A stretch of DNA of 37,730 nucleotides from Phreatobacter sp. GTDB lineage: Bacteria; Pseudomonadota; Alphaproteobacteria; Rhizobiales; Phreatobacteraceae. Made by a program: the position numbers and the translations under genes. The notes under the pieces were generated by a model. It searched no databases. It was not told the DNA's origin and saw nothing but the letters and a program-made list of their open reading frames with translations. This document shows, in pieces, positions 16,756 through 25,766 of the stretch (the stretch's first letter is position 1; each line of letters starts with the position of its first letter). The DNA is taken from positions 1-37,730 of the forward strand of contig JAIEPJ010000305.1 of NCBI GenBank assembly GCA_019749835.1, written 5' to 3'.

Positions 16756-17910
16756 CTATTCGGCGGCGCGCAGCACGCAACCGTCGAAGGTCCCTTCGAC
16801 GGCGGCGTCCTCCATGTCCAGCCGGTAGGTGGTGAAGGTCGGGTCGATCGCCGGCAGCATCGCCACCTCCATCCGACCGAGCGAGGGCGTCATCACCACC
16901 ATCGCCACTGTCGCCGTCACCATCCCCGACAGGGACGGGAAGGGCGGGCGGCAGACCGAGCGCGGCGACTGGAAGGTGTCGAGCAGGGCTTCCTTGACGC
17001 GATCGGCCGTCACGCGTCCGCGATGCAGCTCGATGAGCTGGCGCACCCGCAGGTCGCGGTACAGCGAATCCGGCGTGGTCGCGATACCCGTGTCACTGAG
17101 CTTCGACAGGGCGACCGGGCTCTGCCAGTGGTTGGCATGGGCCAGGATGCCGGCGTCCGGGAAGACCTGGAAGGTCTCGTCCGGTGCACATTCGAAATCG
17201 ATCACGATCCCGGCGGGATGACTGATGATCATGTTGTTGGATGCCGATTTCGGCGTCGCATAGACCGCATGCATCGCCATCGCCAGATTGTCCTGCTGCA
17301 AGGCCTTTCGGCGGATCAGGGCAAGAGGCACGCCCGTCTGGCTGTAGTCACGATCGGATTGCAGGTAATTCGCCGTGATGGCGATGCCGGCGGCATTGAA
17401 GCCGGAACGGGCAAGGCCGCCGGCCTCGGTGAAAGTCAGGATGTCCGGGCCGTCGGTACGCCTGATCTTCAGAACGACCGTGGTCTCGGCACATTCCACC
17501 TTCCAGTCCCAGTTCTGTGCATGGATCAGACGTCCGTCCGCCGTTGCCTCCCCCGTCACGACCAGACCGGTGCATTCCATGTCGGCGGCGACAGCGGCCC
17601 GGCGGCGCCGCGCCCCCAGCTTGAGGATCTCGGTGCGCGCGTTCAGCAGCACCACGTCTTCGAAGGGAACGCGAGCCCCCCGCGCGATGCCCTGCATCTC
17701 TGGCACATAATCGGCATCGAAACGCTCGATCGTTGGCAGGAAGCCTGCCACCATCCCGTTAATATCGGAGATCGCGAGGTCGGCCCCTGCGAGCTGCTCC
17801 TGGTAATGCGCGATGCCGAGCCGGACGCGGTCGCGCGCGGCCTCGCCATATTGCTCGCCCCGCTCCTGGGGAGAGCCGCAGACCTCGATCAGCGGTGCCG
17901 GCGTTGCCAT
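16756..17910 (-). CDS. C45 family autoproteolytic acyltransferase/hydrolase
   Basis: The 384-residue protein belongs to the Ntn-hydrolase family C45 (isopenicillin-N acyltransferase-like). Features are the N-terminal block GSPQERGEQYGEAARDRVR, VLLNARTEIL, the predicted self-cleavage site before Cys113 (DMECTGLVV), AQNWDW, FNAAGIAITANYL and HANHWQSP. Family members cleave N-acyl amides (penicillin side chains, acyl-homoserine-type or acylated amino compounds) with the new N-terminal Cys as nucleophile. No signal peptide is visible. ATG 17910 is preceded by AGGATTAGGA and by a T6 motif only 11 bases upstream. It is divergent from the permease operon. Substrate unknown; with the amidase it gives the cluster two different amide-cleaving enzymes. 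Confidence 0.9.
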   Translation of the reverse strand: MATPAPLIEVCGSPQERGEQYGEAARDRVRLGIAHYQEQLAGADLAISDINGMVAGFLPTIERFDADYVPEMQGIARGARVPFEDVVLLNARTEILKLGARRRRAAVAADMECTGLVVTGEATADGRLIHAQNWDWKVECAETTVVLKIRRTDGPDILTFTEAGGLARSGFNAAGIAITANYLQSDRDYSQTGVPLALIRRKALQQDNLAMAMHAVYATPKSASNNMIISHPAGIVIDFECAPDETFQVFPDAGILAHANHWQSPVALSKLSDTGIATTPDSLYRDLRVRQLIELHRGRVTADRVKEALLDTFQSPRSVCRPPFPSLSGMVTATVAMVVMTPSLGRMEVAMLPAIDPTFTTYRLDMEDAAVEGTFDGCVLRAAE

Positions 17911-17920
17911 TCCTAATCCT

Positions 17921-17936
17921 ATTGTTTTTTGTCGAC
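17921..17936. promoter_or_regulatory. T6 motif upstream of the C45 hydrolase gene (copy 3)
   Basis: ATTGTTTTTTGTCGAC ends 11 bases from the C45 start codon. It shares TGTTTTTTGTC-A/G-AC with copy 1 at the amidase promoter. A protein bound here would overlap the ribosome-binding region or the transcript start of the C45 gene. It contains the palindrome TGTCGACA (17930-17937). Confidence 0.45.
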
Positions 17937-17984
17937 ATGAAAACCATTATCGTTGATGATGAAGGCGAGCAAGGAGATAGAAGG

Positions 17985-17999
17985 ATGTTTTTTATCAAT
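17985..17999. promoter_or_regulatory. T6 motif upstream of the permease operon (copy 4)
   Basis: ATGTTTTTTATCAAT lies 63 bases before the first permease start, in the divergent region shared with the C45 gene and 48 bases from copy 3. All four copies read with the T-run on the plus strand, whichever gene they serve. Confidence 0.45.
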
Positions 18000-18062
18000 C
18001 ATCAAACCGTCAGCACGCCGGACGTCGGTCGGGCCGGCGTGCCGAATTGAGGGATTGCGCCG

Positions 18063-19010
18063 ATGGTCGGCTACATCCTCCGTCGCCTGCTGCTGACGAT
18101 CCCCACCCTGGTTCTTGTCGCGTTGGCGGTCTTCGCACTGATCCGCATGGTTCCCGGCGACCCCGCGCAACTGATGCTGGGGGACAGCGCCGATGCCGAG
18201 ACTCTCGAAGCCCTTCGCCGGGCGATGGGCCATGACCTTTCTCTCGCGGCGCAGTTTCTGCACTGGAGCGGCCGGGTGCTGACCGGCGATCTCGGCACCT
18301 CGATCACCAGCCGCGAACCTGTCCTTCCCTTGATCCTGACCCGCTTCGGGGTCACGGCCCAGATCGTCATCGTCGCTGTCGCCCTGTCGAGCCTGATCGC
18401 CGTCCCCTTGGGCATGATGGCGGCCTGGCGACAGAACTCGGGCCTCGATCTCGGGATCACCTCCTTCTCGACGCTGATGGTGTCCCTGCCGAGCTTCTGG
18501 CTCGGCCTGATCCTGCTCCTCGTCTTCGGCGTCTGGCTGCAATGGCTGCCGATCGTTGGCTATGTCGGCCTCGCCGAGGACCCCCTGCGATCCCTCAGCT
18601 TCATCGTCCTGCCGGTACTGACGCTGGTGCTGATCGAGGTCGGCGTTCTCACGCGCATGGCCCGGGCCGCCACCATCGATGTCCTCAGCCTCGATTACGT
18701 GGCGCACGCCCGCGCCAAGGGCGTCTCGGAAGCGGCCGTCATGGCCCGCCACGTGCTCCCCAATGCCTTCGCCCCGACCCTCACCCTCATCGGCGTCGTG
18801 CTCGGCAACCTTCTCGGCGGCATTGCCGTCATCGAGACGGTCTTCACCCTGCCCGGGCTTGGGCGGCTGATGGTCGACGCCATCTTCCAACGCGACTATC
18901 CCGTGGTTCAGGGCGTCATGCTGTTCATCGCCACGACCTATGTCCTGGTGAACCTCGCCGTCGACCTCGCCTATCCCCTCTTCGATCCCCGTGTGGCGGC
19001 GGAGGCGTGA
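18063..19010 (+). CDS. Peptide-type ABC transporter permease (DppB/OppB family)
   Basis: The 315-residue inner-membrane protein begins MVGYILRRLLLTIPTLVLVALAVF, the standard first helix of DppB-like permeases, followed by MVPGDPAQLMLG and about five further helices. The cytoplasmic coupling loop is clear: ARAATIDVLSLDYVAHARAKGVSEAAVMARHVLPNA, which docks with the ATPase. It ends VDLAYPLFDPRV as is usual. The next permease starts within its stop codon (TGATG at 19008-19012). It presumably works with the binding protein at 10114-11661. Confidence 0.94.
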   Translation: MVGYILRRLLLTIPTLVLVALAVFALIRMVPGDPAQLMLGDSADAETLEALRRAMGHDLSLAAQFLHWSGRVLTGDLGTSITSREPVLPLILTRFGVTAQIVIVAVALSSLIAVPLGMMAAWRQNSGLDLGITSFSTLMVSLPSFWLGLILLLVFGVWLQWLPIVGYVGLAEDPLRSLSFIVLPVLTLVLIEVGVLTRMARAATIDVLSLDYVAHARAKGVSEAAVMARHVLPNAFAPTLTLIGVVLGNLLGGIAVIETVFTLPGLGRLMVDAIFQRDYPVVQGVMLFIATTYVLVNLAVDLAYPLFDPRVAAEA

Positions 19011-19822
19011 TGCGCCCACGTCTCAACCTCGTCATCGGCGGGACACTGGTCGCCGGTCTGGTCGCCATGGCTGTGACGGCTCTGGTCTGGACACCGGCGA
19101 GCCCGGTGCGCGTGAACATCCGGGTGCGCCTGCAACCACCCTCCGGCCAGTACTGGCTTGGCACCGACGAATTCGGCCGCGACGTGCTGTCCCGGCTGAT
19201 GGCAGGTGCACAGACGAGCCTGAGCGTCGCGCTCGCGACCGTGGCGGTCGCCATGGCCATCGGCATCGCCGTGGGCGTCACCAGCGGCTTCTTCAGAGGC
19301 TGGGTCGACAGGCTGCTGATGATGGGCAACGACGCCCTTCTGGCCTTCCCCGGCATCCTGCTGGCGCTCGGCCTCCTCGCCGTCATCGGCCCTTCGCAAT
19401 GGGGGATCGTCCTGGCGCTGGGGCTCGCCTACGCCCCCACCGTCGCCCGCGTCGTGCGCGGACAGGTGCTGTCCCTGCGCGAGCGCGAATTCGTCGAGGC
19501 GTCGAGAGCCCTCGGCAATGGCGAGGGATACACGCTGGTCCGCCATGTTCTCCCCCATACCGTCTCGCCGCTGATCGTGCTCGCCACGTCCATGTGCGGC
19601 TGGGTCATCCTCGCCGAGAGCGCCCTGTCGTTCCTCGGACTCGGCGTGCCGCCGCCAGCGCCGACATGGGGCAACATGCTGTCGGCGGCGCGCCCCTTCA
19701 TGGAGACGGCGCCGCTGCTCGCCGTCGTGCCGGGCGTGATGATCGCGCTCTGCCTCCTGGGCGCGAACCTGCTCGGGGACGCACTGCGCGATCTCCTCGA
19801 TCCGAGGATGCTGGGACAATGA
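19010..19822 (+). CDS. Peptide-type ABC transporter permease (DppC/OppC family)
   Basis: The 270-residue permease has the DppC signature YWLGTDEFGRDVLSRLMAGAQ after the first helix, then helices around ATVAVAMAIGIAVGVTSG, LLAFPGILLALGLLAVIG, the coupling loop EREFVEASRALGNGEGYTLVRHVLPH, SALSFLGLGVPPPAPTWGNML and VVPGVMIALCLLGANLLGDALRD. The start at 19010 is fixed by overlap with the previous stop, and the end overlaps the ATPase gene by four bases. It forms the heterodimeric channel with the preceding permease. Confidence 0.94.
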   Translation: MRPRLNLVIGGTLVAGLVAMAVTALVWTPASPVRVNIRVRLQPPSGQYWLGTDEFGRDVLSRLMAGAQTSLSVALATVAVAMAIGIAVGVTSGFFRGWVDRLLMMGNDALLAFPGILLALGLLAVIGPSQWGIVLALGLAYAPTVARVVRGQVLSLREREFVEASRALGNGEGYTLVRHVLPHTVSPLIVLATSMCGWVILAESALSFLGLGVPPPAPTWGNMLSAARPFMETAPLLAVVPGVMIALCLLGANLLGDALRDLLDPRMLGQ

Positions 19823-22098
19823 CCTTCCTGCCCTCCGCCTCGCCGGACCTTCGGATCGTCCCGGCCGCCGCACCGGTTCTGTCGGTGCGCGACCTGAAGG
19901 TCGGCACGCCATCCGGCTTCGTCGCCGTCGCCGGGATCAGCTTCGACATCGGCGCAGGAGAGGTCGTGGCGATCGTCGGCGAATCCGGCTCGGGGAAGAC
20001 CGCCACCGGACGCGCGGTGATCGGCCTTCTGCCGGCGGGCCTCGCCGTCACCGGCGGTTCCATCAGCATCCACGGTCGGGAAGTGACGGCCCTGGCGCCG
20101 CGTGACTTGCGGTCAATCCGCGGCGCCGTGGTGGGCATGGTTTTCCAGGAGCCGATGGTATCGCTCAATCCGGCCCTCACCATCGGCGTGCAGATGTCGG
20201 AAGCCATGCGGATCCATACCGCCATGACCGACACCGCCATCCGCGAGGCGATCCTCACCATGCTCAGCCGCGTCGGCATTGCCGAACCCGCAGCCTGCCT
20301 TGCCGCCTATCCTCATGAGTTCTCCGGCGGCATGCGGCAGCGGATCATGCTGGCCAGCGTCATGCTCCTGAAGCCGAGACTCCTCATCGCCGACGAACCG
20401 ACCACCGCCCTCGACACCCTGTCCCAAGCCGAGGTGCTTGACCTGATGACGGAGTTGACGCGCGAGAGCGGCACGGCGGTCATGCTCATCACCCACAATC
20501 TCGGACTTGTCGCCCGCTACGCCCACCGGGCCCTCGTCATGCGCCAAGGCGAAATCGTCGAGGAGGGCTCGGCGCGCCGGCTGCTGGCCGCTCCGCGCCA
20601 TGCCTATACCCGCGCCCTTCTCGACGCCCTGCCGCGCCGCGCGGTCCGCCGGGCTGCTCCCGTCTCGGGCGACCCGGTGATCCGCGCCGAGGGGCTTTCC
20701 GTCCGTTTCATGGCGGGCAGCGGCTGGGTCCGGTCGCGCCGGACCGTGCTCGCGGTGGACGGCGTGGACCTGTCCGTCCACGCCGGCGAGACGGTTTCGC
20801 TCGTCGGCGGATCCGGATCGGGCAAGACGACCTTCGGTCGGGCCATGCTGCGACTGGTCGAGCCAAACGCCGGACGCATCATTTTCCGCGGCGAGGATGT
20901 TTCACGCCTGACAGGTCCCCGCCTGCTGCCCTTCAGGCTGGCCTGCCAGATCGTCTTCCAGGACCCCTATTCCTCGCTCGACCCGCGGATGCGGGTCGAC
21001 GCGATCGTCAGGGAGCCGCTCCGGCTGGTTCCCGGCCTCGACCCGGTGGAAGCCGCCAGGCGCGTTTCCGCGATGCTGGACGATGTCGGTCTGAGCGGGA
21101 TCGGTGACCGATATCCGCACCAGCTCTCGGGCGGCCAGCGGCAGCGCGTCGCCATCGCCCGCGCCCTGGTGAGAAGGCCTGATTTCGTCGTGGCCGACGA
21201 GCCCGTTTCCGCGCTCGACATGACCATCCAGAAGCAGATTCTGGCCCTGTTCAGGTCGCTTCAGCAGTCCTATGGCTTCGCCTGCCTTTTTGTCAGCCAC
21301 GACCTGGCCGCCGTCGAGGAGATCTCCGATCGGGTGGTGGTCATGCAGCAGGGACGGATCGTCGAGGAGGGGTCTCGCGATGCTGTCTACGACAAACCCC
21401 GACACGCCTACACGCGGCGGCTGCTCGCGGCCTCCCCGCGTCTTGGCACAGACGGAGCCGGTTCCGGAGAAACGACAATGAATGATCAGCATGCCATCGA
21501 CGGCCGCGACGGCCTGCGCCGGATCTATGACCAGCCGGCGGAAATGACGACGCGCAAGATTCTCGACCGACTCGACGAACATTGCCGGCGGTTCATCGCC
21601 CTGTCGCCCTTCCTCACCATTGCCAGCACCAGCGAGAACGGCACGGATTGCTCGCCGCGCGGTGACGAACCCGGCTTTGTCCAAGTCGTCGACGACCGGA
21701 CGCTGCTGCTGCCCGACCGGCGGGGCAACAACATCCTGGATACGCTCCAGAATGTGCTGACGAAACCGGAGGTGGGGCTGCTCTTCCTCGTGCCGGGGCT
21801 GAACGAGACCTTGCGCGTCAATGGCAAGGCCCGGATCGTGACCGACCCCGCCGTGCTCCAGTCGATGGCCATCAAGGGCAAGATCATTCCGAGTTCGGCG
21901 ATGGAGATCACCGTCGAACAGGTCTATTTCCACTGTGGCCGGGCGATCCTGCGGTCGGACCTGTGGAACGCCGAGAAAAAGGTCGGGCGTGAAGCCTTCC
22001 CCCCACTCGGCACCGTCCTCGCCGACCAGATCAAGGGTGTTGATGCCGAGACGGCCAACCAGCGTCTGAATGTAGCCTACACGACCAATCTCTACTGA
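19819..22098 (+). CDS. Double ABC ATPase (DppD-DppF type) fused in frame to a PPOX flavoprotein domain
   Basis: One uninterrupted frame of 759 residues. ATPase 1 (about 20-270) has Walker A GESGSGKT (54-61), signature FSGGMRQR (168-175) and Walker B LLIADEP. ATPase 2 (about 285-540) has GGSGSGKT (330-337), LSGGQRQR (436-443) and [11 protein letters not shown]. Both halves show the HAYTR-LL ending typical of oligopeptide/dipeptide ATPases. After a 15-residue linker the same frame continues at Met554 into a 206-residue PPOX-type, FMN-binding domain resembling the MSMEG_1061/DR2398 flavoprotein family ([43 protein letters not shown], ending NLY). A good ribosome site, GGAG, lies 8 bases before the Met554 codon, so the domain may also be made separately. 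It energises the two permeases before it. Confidence 0.85.
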   Translation: MTFLPSASPDLRIVPAAAPVLSVRDLKVGTPSGFVAVAGISFDIGAGEVVAIVGESGSGKTATGRAVIGLLPAGLAVTGGSISIHGREVTALAPRDLRSIRGAVVGMVFQEPMVSLNPALTIGVQMSEAMRIHTAMTDTAIREAILTMLSRVGIAEPAACLAAYPHEFSGGMRQRIMLASVMLLKPRLLIADEPTTALDTLSQAEVLDLMTELTRESGTAVMLITHNLGLVARYAHRALVMRQGEIVEEGSARRLLAAPRHAYTRALLDALPRRAVRRAAPVSGDPVIRAEGLSVRFMAGSGWVRSRRTVLAVDGVDLSVHAGETVSLVGGSGSGKTTFGRAMLRLVEPNAGRIIFRGEDVSRLTGPRLLPFRLACQIVFQDPYSSLDPRMRVDAIVREPLRLVPGLDPVEAARRVSAMLDDVGLSGIGDRYPHQLSGGQRQRVAIARALVRRPDFVVADEPVSALDMTIQKQILALFRSLQQSYGFACLFVSHDLAAVEEISDRVVVMQQGRIVEEGSRDAVYDKPRHAYTRRLLAASPRLGTDGAGSGETTMNDQHAIDGRDGLRRIYDQPAEMTTRKILDRLDEHCRRFIALSPFLTIASTSENGTDCSPRGDEPGFVQVVDDRTLLLPDRRGNNILDTLQNVLTKPEVGLLFLVPGLNETLRVNGKARIVTDPAVLQSMAIKGKIIPSSAMEITVEQVYFHCGRAILRSDLWNAEKKVGREAFPPLGTVLADQIKGVDAETANQRLNVAYTTNLY
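21478..22098 (+). CDS. PPOX-class FMN-binding protein (possible separate product of the fusion frame)
   Basis: This is the 3' part of the ATPase fusion, given separately because it looks like a complete gene: ATG 21478 with GGAGAA 8 bases upstream and a 206-residue product covering a whole PPOX-type split-barrel flavoprotein. Relatives bind FMN or F420 and are thought to reduce or oxidise small molecules; the family closest in motif pattern (TIGR04025-like) has no settled reaction. In the +1 and +2 frames, stop codons fall right at this start (within GACAATGAATGA), as would be expected if the two genes originally overlapped and a small indel in the ATPase tail joined them. Both fused and free forms could exist. 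Confidence 0.55.
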   Translation: MNDQHAIDGRDGLRRIYDQPAEMTTRKILDRLDEHCRRFIALSPFLTIASTSENGTDCSPRGDEPGFVQVVDDRTLLLPDRRGNNILDTLQNVLTKPEVGLLFLVPGLNETLRVNGKARIVTDPAVLQSMAIKGKIIPSSAMEITVEQVYFHCGRAILRSDLWNAEKKVGREAFPPLGTVLADQIKGVDAETANQRLNVAYTTNLY

Positions 22099-22194
22099 TG
22101 CCGGTCGACGGGAGGCTCCGCCAGCCACCAGCCCCCCGGCGAGGCGCGCCAGCGGCCACGCCGAAGCAGTCGACGGCCCCCGCGGCGCGGTTCA

Positions 22195-23883
22195 TCAGGC
22201 CACGCCAAGCCAGTCTGGCGGCATCGCGGGCGCCTTGCCGGAACAGGCTGCCTCGACACATTGGGCGATGGTGCCGAACCGCATCCGGCGCCCGGTCAGC
22301 CCCGGTCCGTAATGCGCGTACTTTCCGGAATTGGTCATCACCACGCGGGCGGTCGGCGGAAACACGGGCTCCGAAATCGAGCACCAGCACAGATCCGGCA
22401 CGACCTTCACACCGGCAGCCTGCAATCGGCCGAGCGTTCCGTCCCGCTCGATCTCCGCCAGTGTCGTCCGGCCGGCCGTCACGATCAGTGCCGTCGCCAG
22501 ACTGCGGCTGTCCGGGAGGAGGCTTGCCAGCTTTCGGCATTCGCAGGCCGAGGCGTGGGGGCTGCCGATGGCGATCAGGTCGACCTCGTCGGGGGCCGCG
22601 TTGAACAGCGCCCAGAGCCTGCGGAAATCATCGCCGGTCAGGGTCACGGCATCGGCCCTGTCGACCGGCGGCAAGCCGGCTTCGGGCGTATGCCCGACGA
22701 CATGGAGCATCGGCGCCGCCGATGTCGTGCCGAAGGCCGCGCAGAGGGCCTTGAGGTCGTCGCCCGAGGCGGCCAGCGCCTCGCATCCGAGGACGACCGG
22801 AATGCGATCGGGGGCGGCTTCGCCGACCAGCCAGCCCAGCATCGGCCAGAAGGCGTCGTCCACGGCCGCCGGCGCCGCGACGCGGATGAGCCGCTGCGGA
22901 CGGCGATTGTCCGGCAGATAGACGCCTGAGAGCGGGGCGCGACCCGTCAGCGCGATGCAGAGATCGAGAAAGTCGGGATGCTTGACGGTCCGGGCACCCA
23001 GGACAGAATTGGCATAGATCACCGCATTGGACTCGGACCAGCCGATATCCTCCCCGGCCCTTGGCAGATCGTCGAGCAGATAGGGCGCGCAGGTGAAACT
23101 GGATCGGGCCCCCATCGCGACATAGGCATCGGCGAGGCGGCTGGCCGGCCCCCCGAAATCCTCGGGCACGCCCTGCGCGCGCCAGTTCTCGCGATCGACC
23201 GAGATCGCATTGGTCGTTGTCGGGACCACGACCCGCCCGCCCATGGCCACCATCTCTTCGGCGAAACGCAGATTGGCCGGGCTCGCATAGATGCAGCCGT
23301 CGATATGCACCCGGGTGACGGAGCACAGGGACGTCGCGCCCTGGCTCGCCGCCATGGCGACGAGGATCTCCATCGCGCATTGCGCGGCGAGGCCATGCAC
23401 CCCGGCGAGGATGGCGCGGTCGCGGTCGGTCAGCACGAGGCCGCCGGCAGCCGGCGGCGTCAGGGCGATCGCTTCGCCATCCACCATCAAGGCGGCATCG
23501 GTGATGACGACCCTGTCCGCCCTCGCCACGCGATCGAACAACGGGCGCGCAAGCCGCACCACCGGCACGCCGCAGCCGAAGAGCCGCGCGGCAACAAGCG
23601 CGCCAAGGGTCAGCACATCCTCGCTCTCGCTGAAGATCAGCGCGGCTGGAGCACGCCGGTTCAGCGCGAGATCGAGCAGGACACCGCTCCCCGTGCAGGA
23701 ACCGCGGCTGGTGGGCATCATGAGCACGGCACCGGCGACGTTCACACCCTGCAGCGGGTGATGCACGTCGATCACGCGCGCCGTCGCCGGATCGACACCA
23801 CCCCAGAAGCTCAAGCCCTCGGAGGTCGCGACGACGGGACCCGAGGCCTCACCGGCCAGGACGATGCGTGCACTCATGGTCAT
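22195..23883 (-). CDS. Aconitase X, single-chain (probable cis-3-hydroxy-L-proline dehydratase type)
   Basis: The 562-residue protein joins the small swivel domain (DUF126-like, about 1-135: [38 protein letters not shown]) to the large AcnX domain (DUF521-like, from about 150: [112 protein letters not shown]). Characterised single-chain bacterial members dehydrate cis-3-hydroxy-L-proline and carry an Fe-S cluster; suitable cysteines are present (SCSxx, CECR, CWCS regions). ATG 23883 or 23877 may start it. It converges with the ATPase-PPOX gene. No proline racemase/epimerase or pyrroline reductase gene is visible nearby, so the exact hydroxyacid substrate stays open. Confidence 0.88.
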   Translation of the reverse strand: MTMSARIVLAGEASGPVVATSEGLSFWGGVDPATARVIDVHHPLQGVNVAGAVLMMPTSRGSCTGSGVLLDLALNRRAPAALIFSESEDVLTLGALVAARLFGCGVPVVRLARPLFDRVARADRVVITDAALMVDGEAIALTPPAAGGLVLTDRDRAILAGVHGLAAQCAMEILVAMAASQGATSLCSVTRVHIDGCIYASPANLRFAEEMVAMGGRVVVPTTTNAISVDRENWRAQGVPEDFGGPASRLADAYVAMGARSSFTCAPYLLDDLPRAGEDIGWSESNAVIYANSVLGARTVKHPDFLDLCIALTGRAPLSGVYLPDNRRPQRLIRVAAPAAVDDAFWPMLGWLVGEAAPDRIPVVLGCEALAASGDDLKALCAAFGTTSAAPMLHVVGHTPEAGLPPVDRADAVTLTGDDFRRLWALFNAAPDEVDLIAIGSPHASACECRKLASLLPDSRSLATALIVTAGRTTLAEIERDGTLGRLQAAGVKVVPDLCWCSISEPVFPPTARVVMTNSGKYAHYGPGLTGRRMRFGTIAQCVEAACSGKAPAMPPDWLGVA

Positions 23884-24476
23884 GGGGCGGTCAACCTTGC
23901 GTCGCGGGATATCCCTCGTCGTTCAGAACGGCGCGGGCTGATTGCGATGGTCCAGGCTGACCGGACCCGTGCATGGCAACACGTCGCGGTCAGCCGGAAA
24001 CAGGTTGGCTCAAGTCCGGCCAGCACCGCAAGCTGGACCGGCAGGTGTCGGCGGGAACCGTGGTGCATGAAGGCGACGGACGGCGCGAGCCCGTGGAATG
24101 CGCGTCGGGTTCACCACTGACGTCTCCCCGGCGCCGGGCGGCTGTGCGCTGCCGGCGCAATGCGGCCGGACCTTGCGGCTATCCGGGGCTCGTCACCCGG
24201 CTCCAGCACCGATGACACCCATGAACCGCGGCGCGTCGATAGCGGGGGCCGAAGGCCGCGCCGCGATGCGTCACGCCTGCGAAAAGCAGACGCTTGGGTA
24301 TGGGCCAGACGCGGCGCTCGCCTCAGCTTTTGCGGCAGGCGTGGCAGGTCAGTTCGCGCTGAGAAAAAAACGACTGAGCCCGCATGTGGCTGAGCCAGGA
24401 AACGACTGAGCAGAGACCTCGCCGGCTGCAGCTGAAGCTGCGGACGAGACGAGCCGTCGAACAGGGAGGATCATCG
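23884..24476. other. 593-base intergenic region between divergent aconitase X and binding-protein genes
   Basis: No convincing gene is visible on either strand; the short frames present lack ribosome sites and recognisable motifs. The region should contain the promoters of both flanking genes. The part next to the binding protein is locally A-rich (A7 at 24364-24370) and holds a 12-base direct repeat (listed separately). I looked for cobalamin, glycine and SAM riboswitch cores and saw none. Confidence 0.6.
24368..24411 (+). repeat. Direct repeat AAACGACTGAGC, two copies
   Basis: Perfect 12-base copies lie at 24368-24379 and 24400-24411, 32 bases apart (about three helical turns), ending 65 bases before the binding-protein start. 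A shorter related piece, GGCTGAGCC, sits between them at 24388-24396. Same-face direct repeats upstream of a promoter are typical of AraC-type activator sites, and an AraC-family regulator is encoded at 27065-27901. The pairing is an inference. Confidence 0.5.
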
Positions 24477-25745
24477 ATGCGCAGGACAATTCTCGCCGTA
24501 TTCGCGGCCTTGGCCATCTGGATGCCAGGCGCGGCCTTCGCCCAGGGCGGCGGCACCATCAAGATCGGCATTCTGGTCGCGCTGGAAGGCGCCTTTGCGG
24601 CCGGCGGCGCCGATGGCGTCCGCAACGTCGAACTGGCGCTCAGGCAGATCAACAGCACCATCGGCGGCCGGCGGATCGAGACCGTCGTAGCCCCCACCGA
24701 TACCCGTCCGGACACGACGATCCGGATGGCGCGCAAGCTTATCGAGCAGGATCGCGTCGACATTATCATCGGGCCCCTGTCCGGGTCCGAGGGCATCGCC
24801 ATGCGCGATTTCGCCAAGACGATCCCCGGCAATGTCGTGATCAACGGTATTTCCGGCGCCCTTGAAACGACCTGGGTCGATCCGGCACCGAACTTTTACC
24901 GCTTCAATCTCGATGGCGCCCAGTGGGGCTTCGGCCTCGGCAGCTATGTGGTGAAGCAGAAGAACTGGCGCCGCGTGGTGAGCATCGCCGGCGACTATTC
25001 GTTCGGCTACACCAACTTCATGGGCTTTGCGATCGACTTCTGCAGGGCCGGCGGCGACATCGTCCAGCGCTTCTGGCATCCCCTCGGCCAGGCCGATTTC
25101 GGCGCCATCATCGCCCAGCTTCCCGACAACGTCGACGCGATCTATCTCGGTCTTGGCGGCACCGATGCCATCAATTTCCTCAACCAGTACCAGCAGGCCG
25201 GCGAGCGCACGCGCCTCATCGGCGGGACGATCATGGCCGACCAGACGGTGCTGACCGCCCGCGGTCGCGCCAAGGACGTGCTGCGGGGAACGCCGACCTC
25301 CGGCCCCTTCGCCGTCGACAACCCGGATGCCGCCTGGCAGGCCTATGTGAAGCTCTATCAGGACAGCTTCCCGGCCAACCAGCGCTTCCCGACGCCCTCG
25401 CTCTTCGGCCTCGGCTACTACATCGCCACCCTCGCCGCGATCCGGGGTCTGGAAGCGGTCGGCGGTGACCTCAGCAACGGCCAGGCGCGCTTCAAGGAGG
25501 CGCTGAACAAGATCCAGCTCGACAGCCCGATCGGCCGGATCACCCTCAACGAGAACCGCCAGGCCACCGGCACTGTCTTCATCAACGAGGTCGTCGAAGG
25601 CACCGACGGCAACCTGACGAACAAGATGGTCGCCAGGACGGACAACGTCACCCAGACGCTCGGCATGACCGCCGAACAGTACCGGGCGATCGGACTGCCT
25701 TCCCGCAACGTCGTCGACTGCGCCCGGTTGCGCGCCGGCGGCTGA
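24477..25745 (+). CDS. Branched-chain-type ABC transporter binding protein (Peripla_BP_6)
   Basis: The 422-residue protein has a signal peptide (MRRTILAVFAALAIWMPGA, cleavage after AFA) and the two-lobed leucine/amide-binding layout: IKIGILVALEGAFAAGGADG, VELALRQINSTIGGRRIE, DTTIRMARKLIEQDRVDIIIGPLSGSEG, SIAGDYSFGYTNFMGF, LGGTDAINFLNQYQQAG and SLFGLGYYIATLAAIRGLEAVGG. Relatives import amino acids, amides, urea or aromatic acids. ATG 24477 has an excellent GGGAGGA site. It is followed by an intrinsic terminator, so it can be made in excess of the rest of the importer encoded from 28018. Confidence 0.94.
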   Translation: MRRTILAVFAALAIWMPGAAFAQGGGTIKIGILVALEGAFAAGGADGVRNVELALRQINSTIGGRRIETVVAPTDTRPDTTIRMARKLIEQDRVDIIIGPLSGSEGIAMRDFAKTIPGNVVINGISGALETTWVDPAPNFYRFNLDGAQWGFGLGSYVVKQKNWRRVVSIAGDYSFGYTNFMGFAIDFCRAGGDIVQRFWHPLGQADFGAIIAQLPDNVDAIYLGLGGTDAINFLNQYQQAGERTRLIGGTIMADQTVLTARGRAKDVLRGTPTSGPFAVDNPDAAWQAYVKLYQDSFPANQRFPTPSLFGLGYYIATLAAIRGLEAVGGDLSNGQARFKEALNKIQLDSPIGRITLNENRQATGTVFINEVVEGTDGNLTNKMVARTDNVTQTLGMTAEQYRAIGLPSRNVVDCARLRAGG

Positions 25746-25766
25746 CCTCACGGGACTGCTCGCGGG

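Noticed and set aside
21478-21480. A stop codon or frameshift separating the ATPase from the PPOX domain
   Set aside because: I checked the frame from 19819 through this point and it is open; 2280 bases divide exactly by three. The fusion is therefore reported as seen.
23990-24045. Possible tRNA fragment (T-arm-like GTTGG CTCAAGT CCGGC)
   Set aside because: The loop lacks the TTC of a T-loop, the stem needs two G-T pairs, and no acceptor, D-arm or anticodon arm is present.
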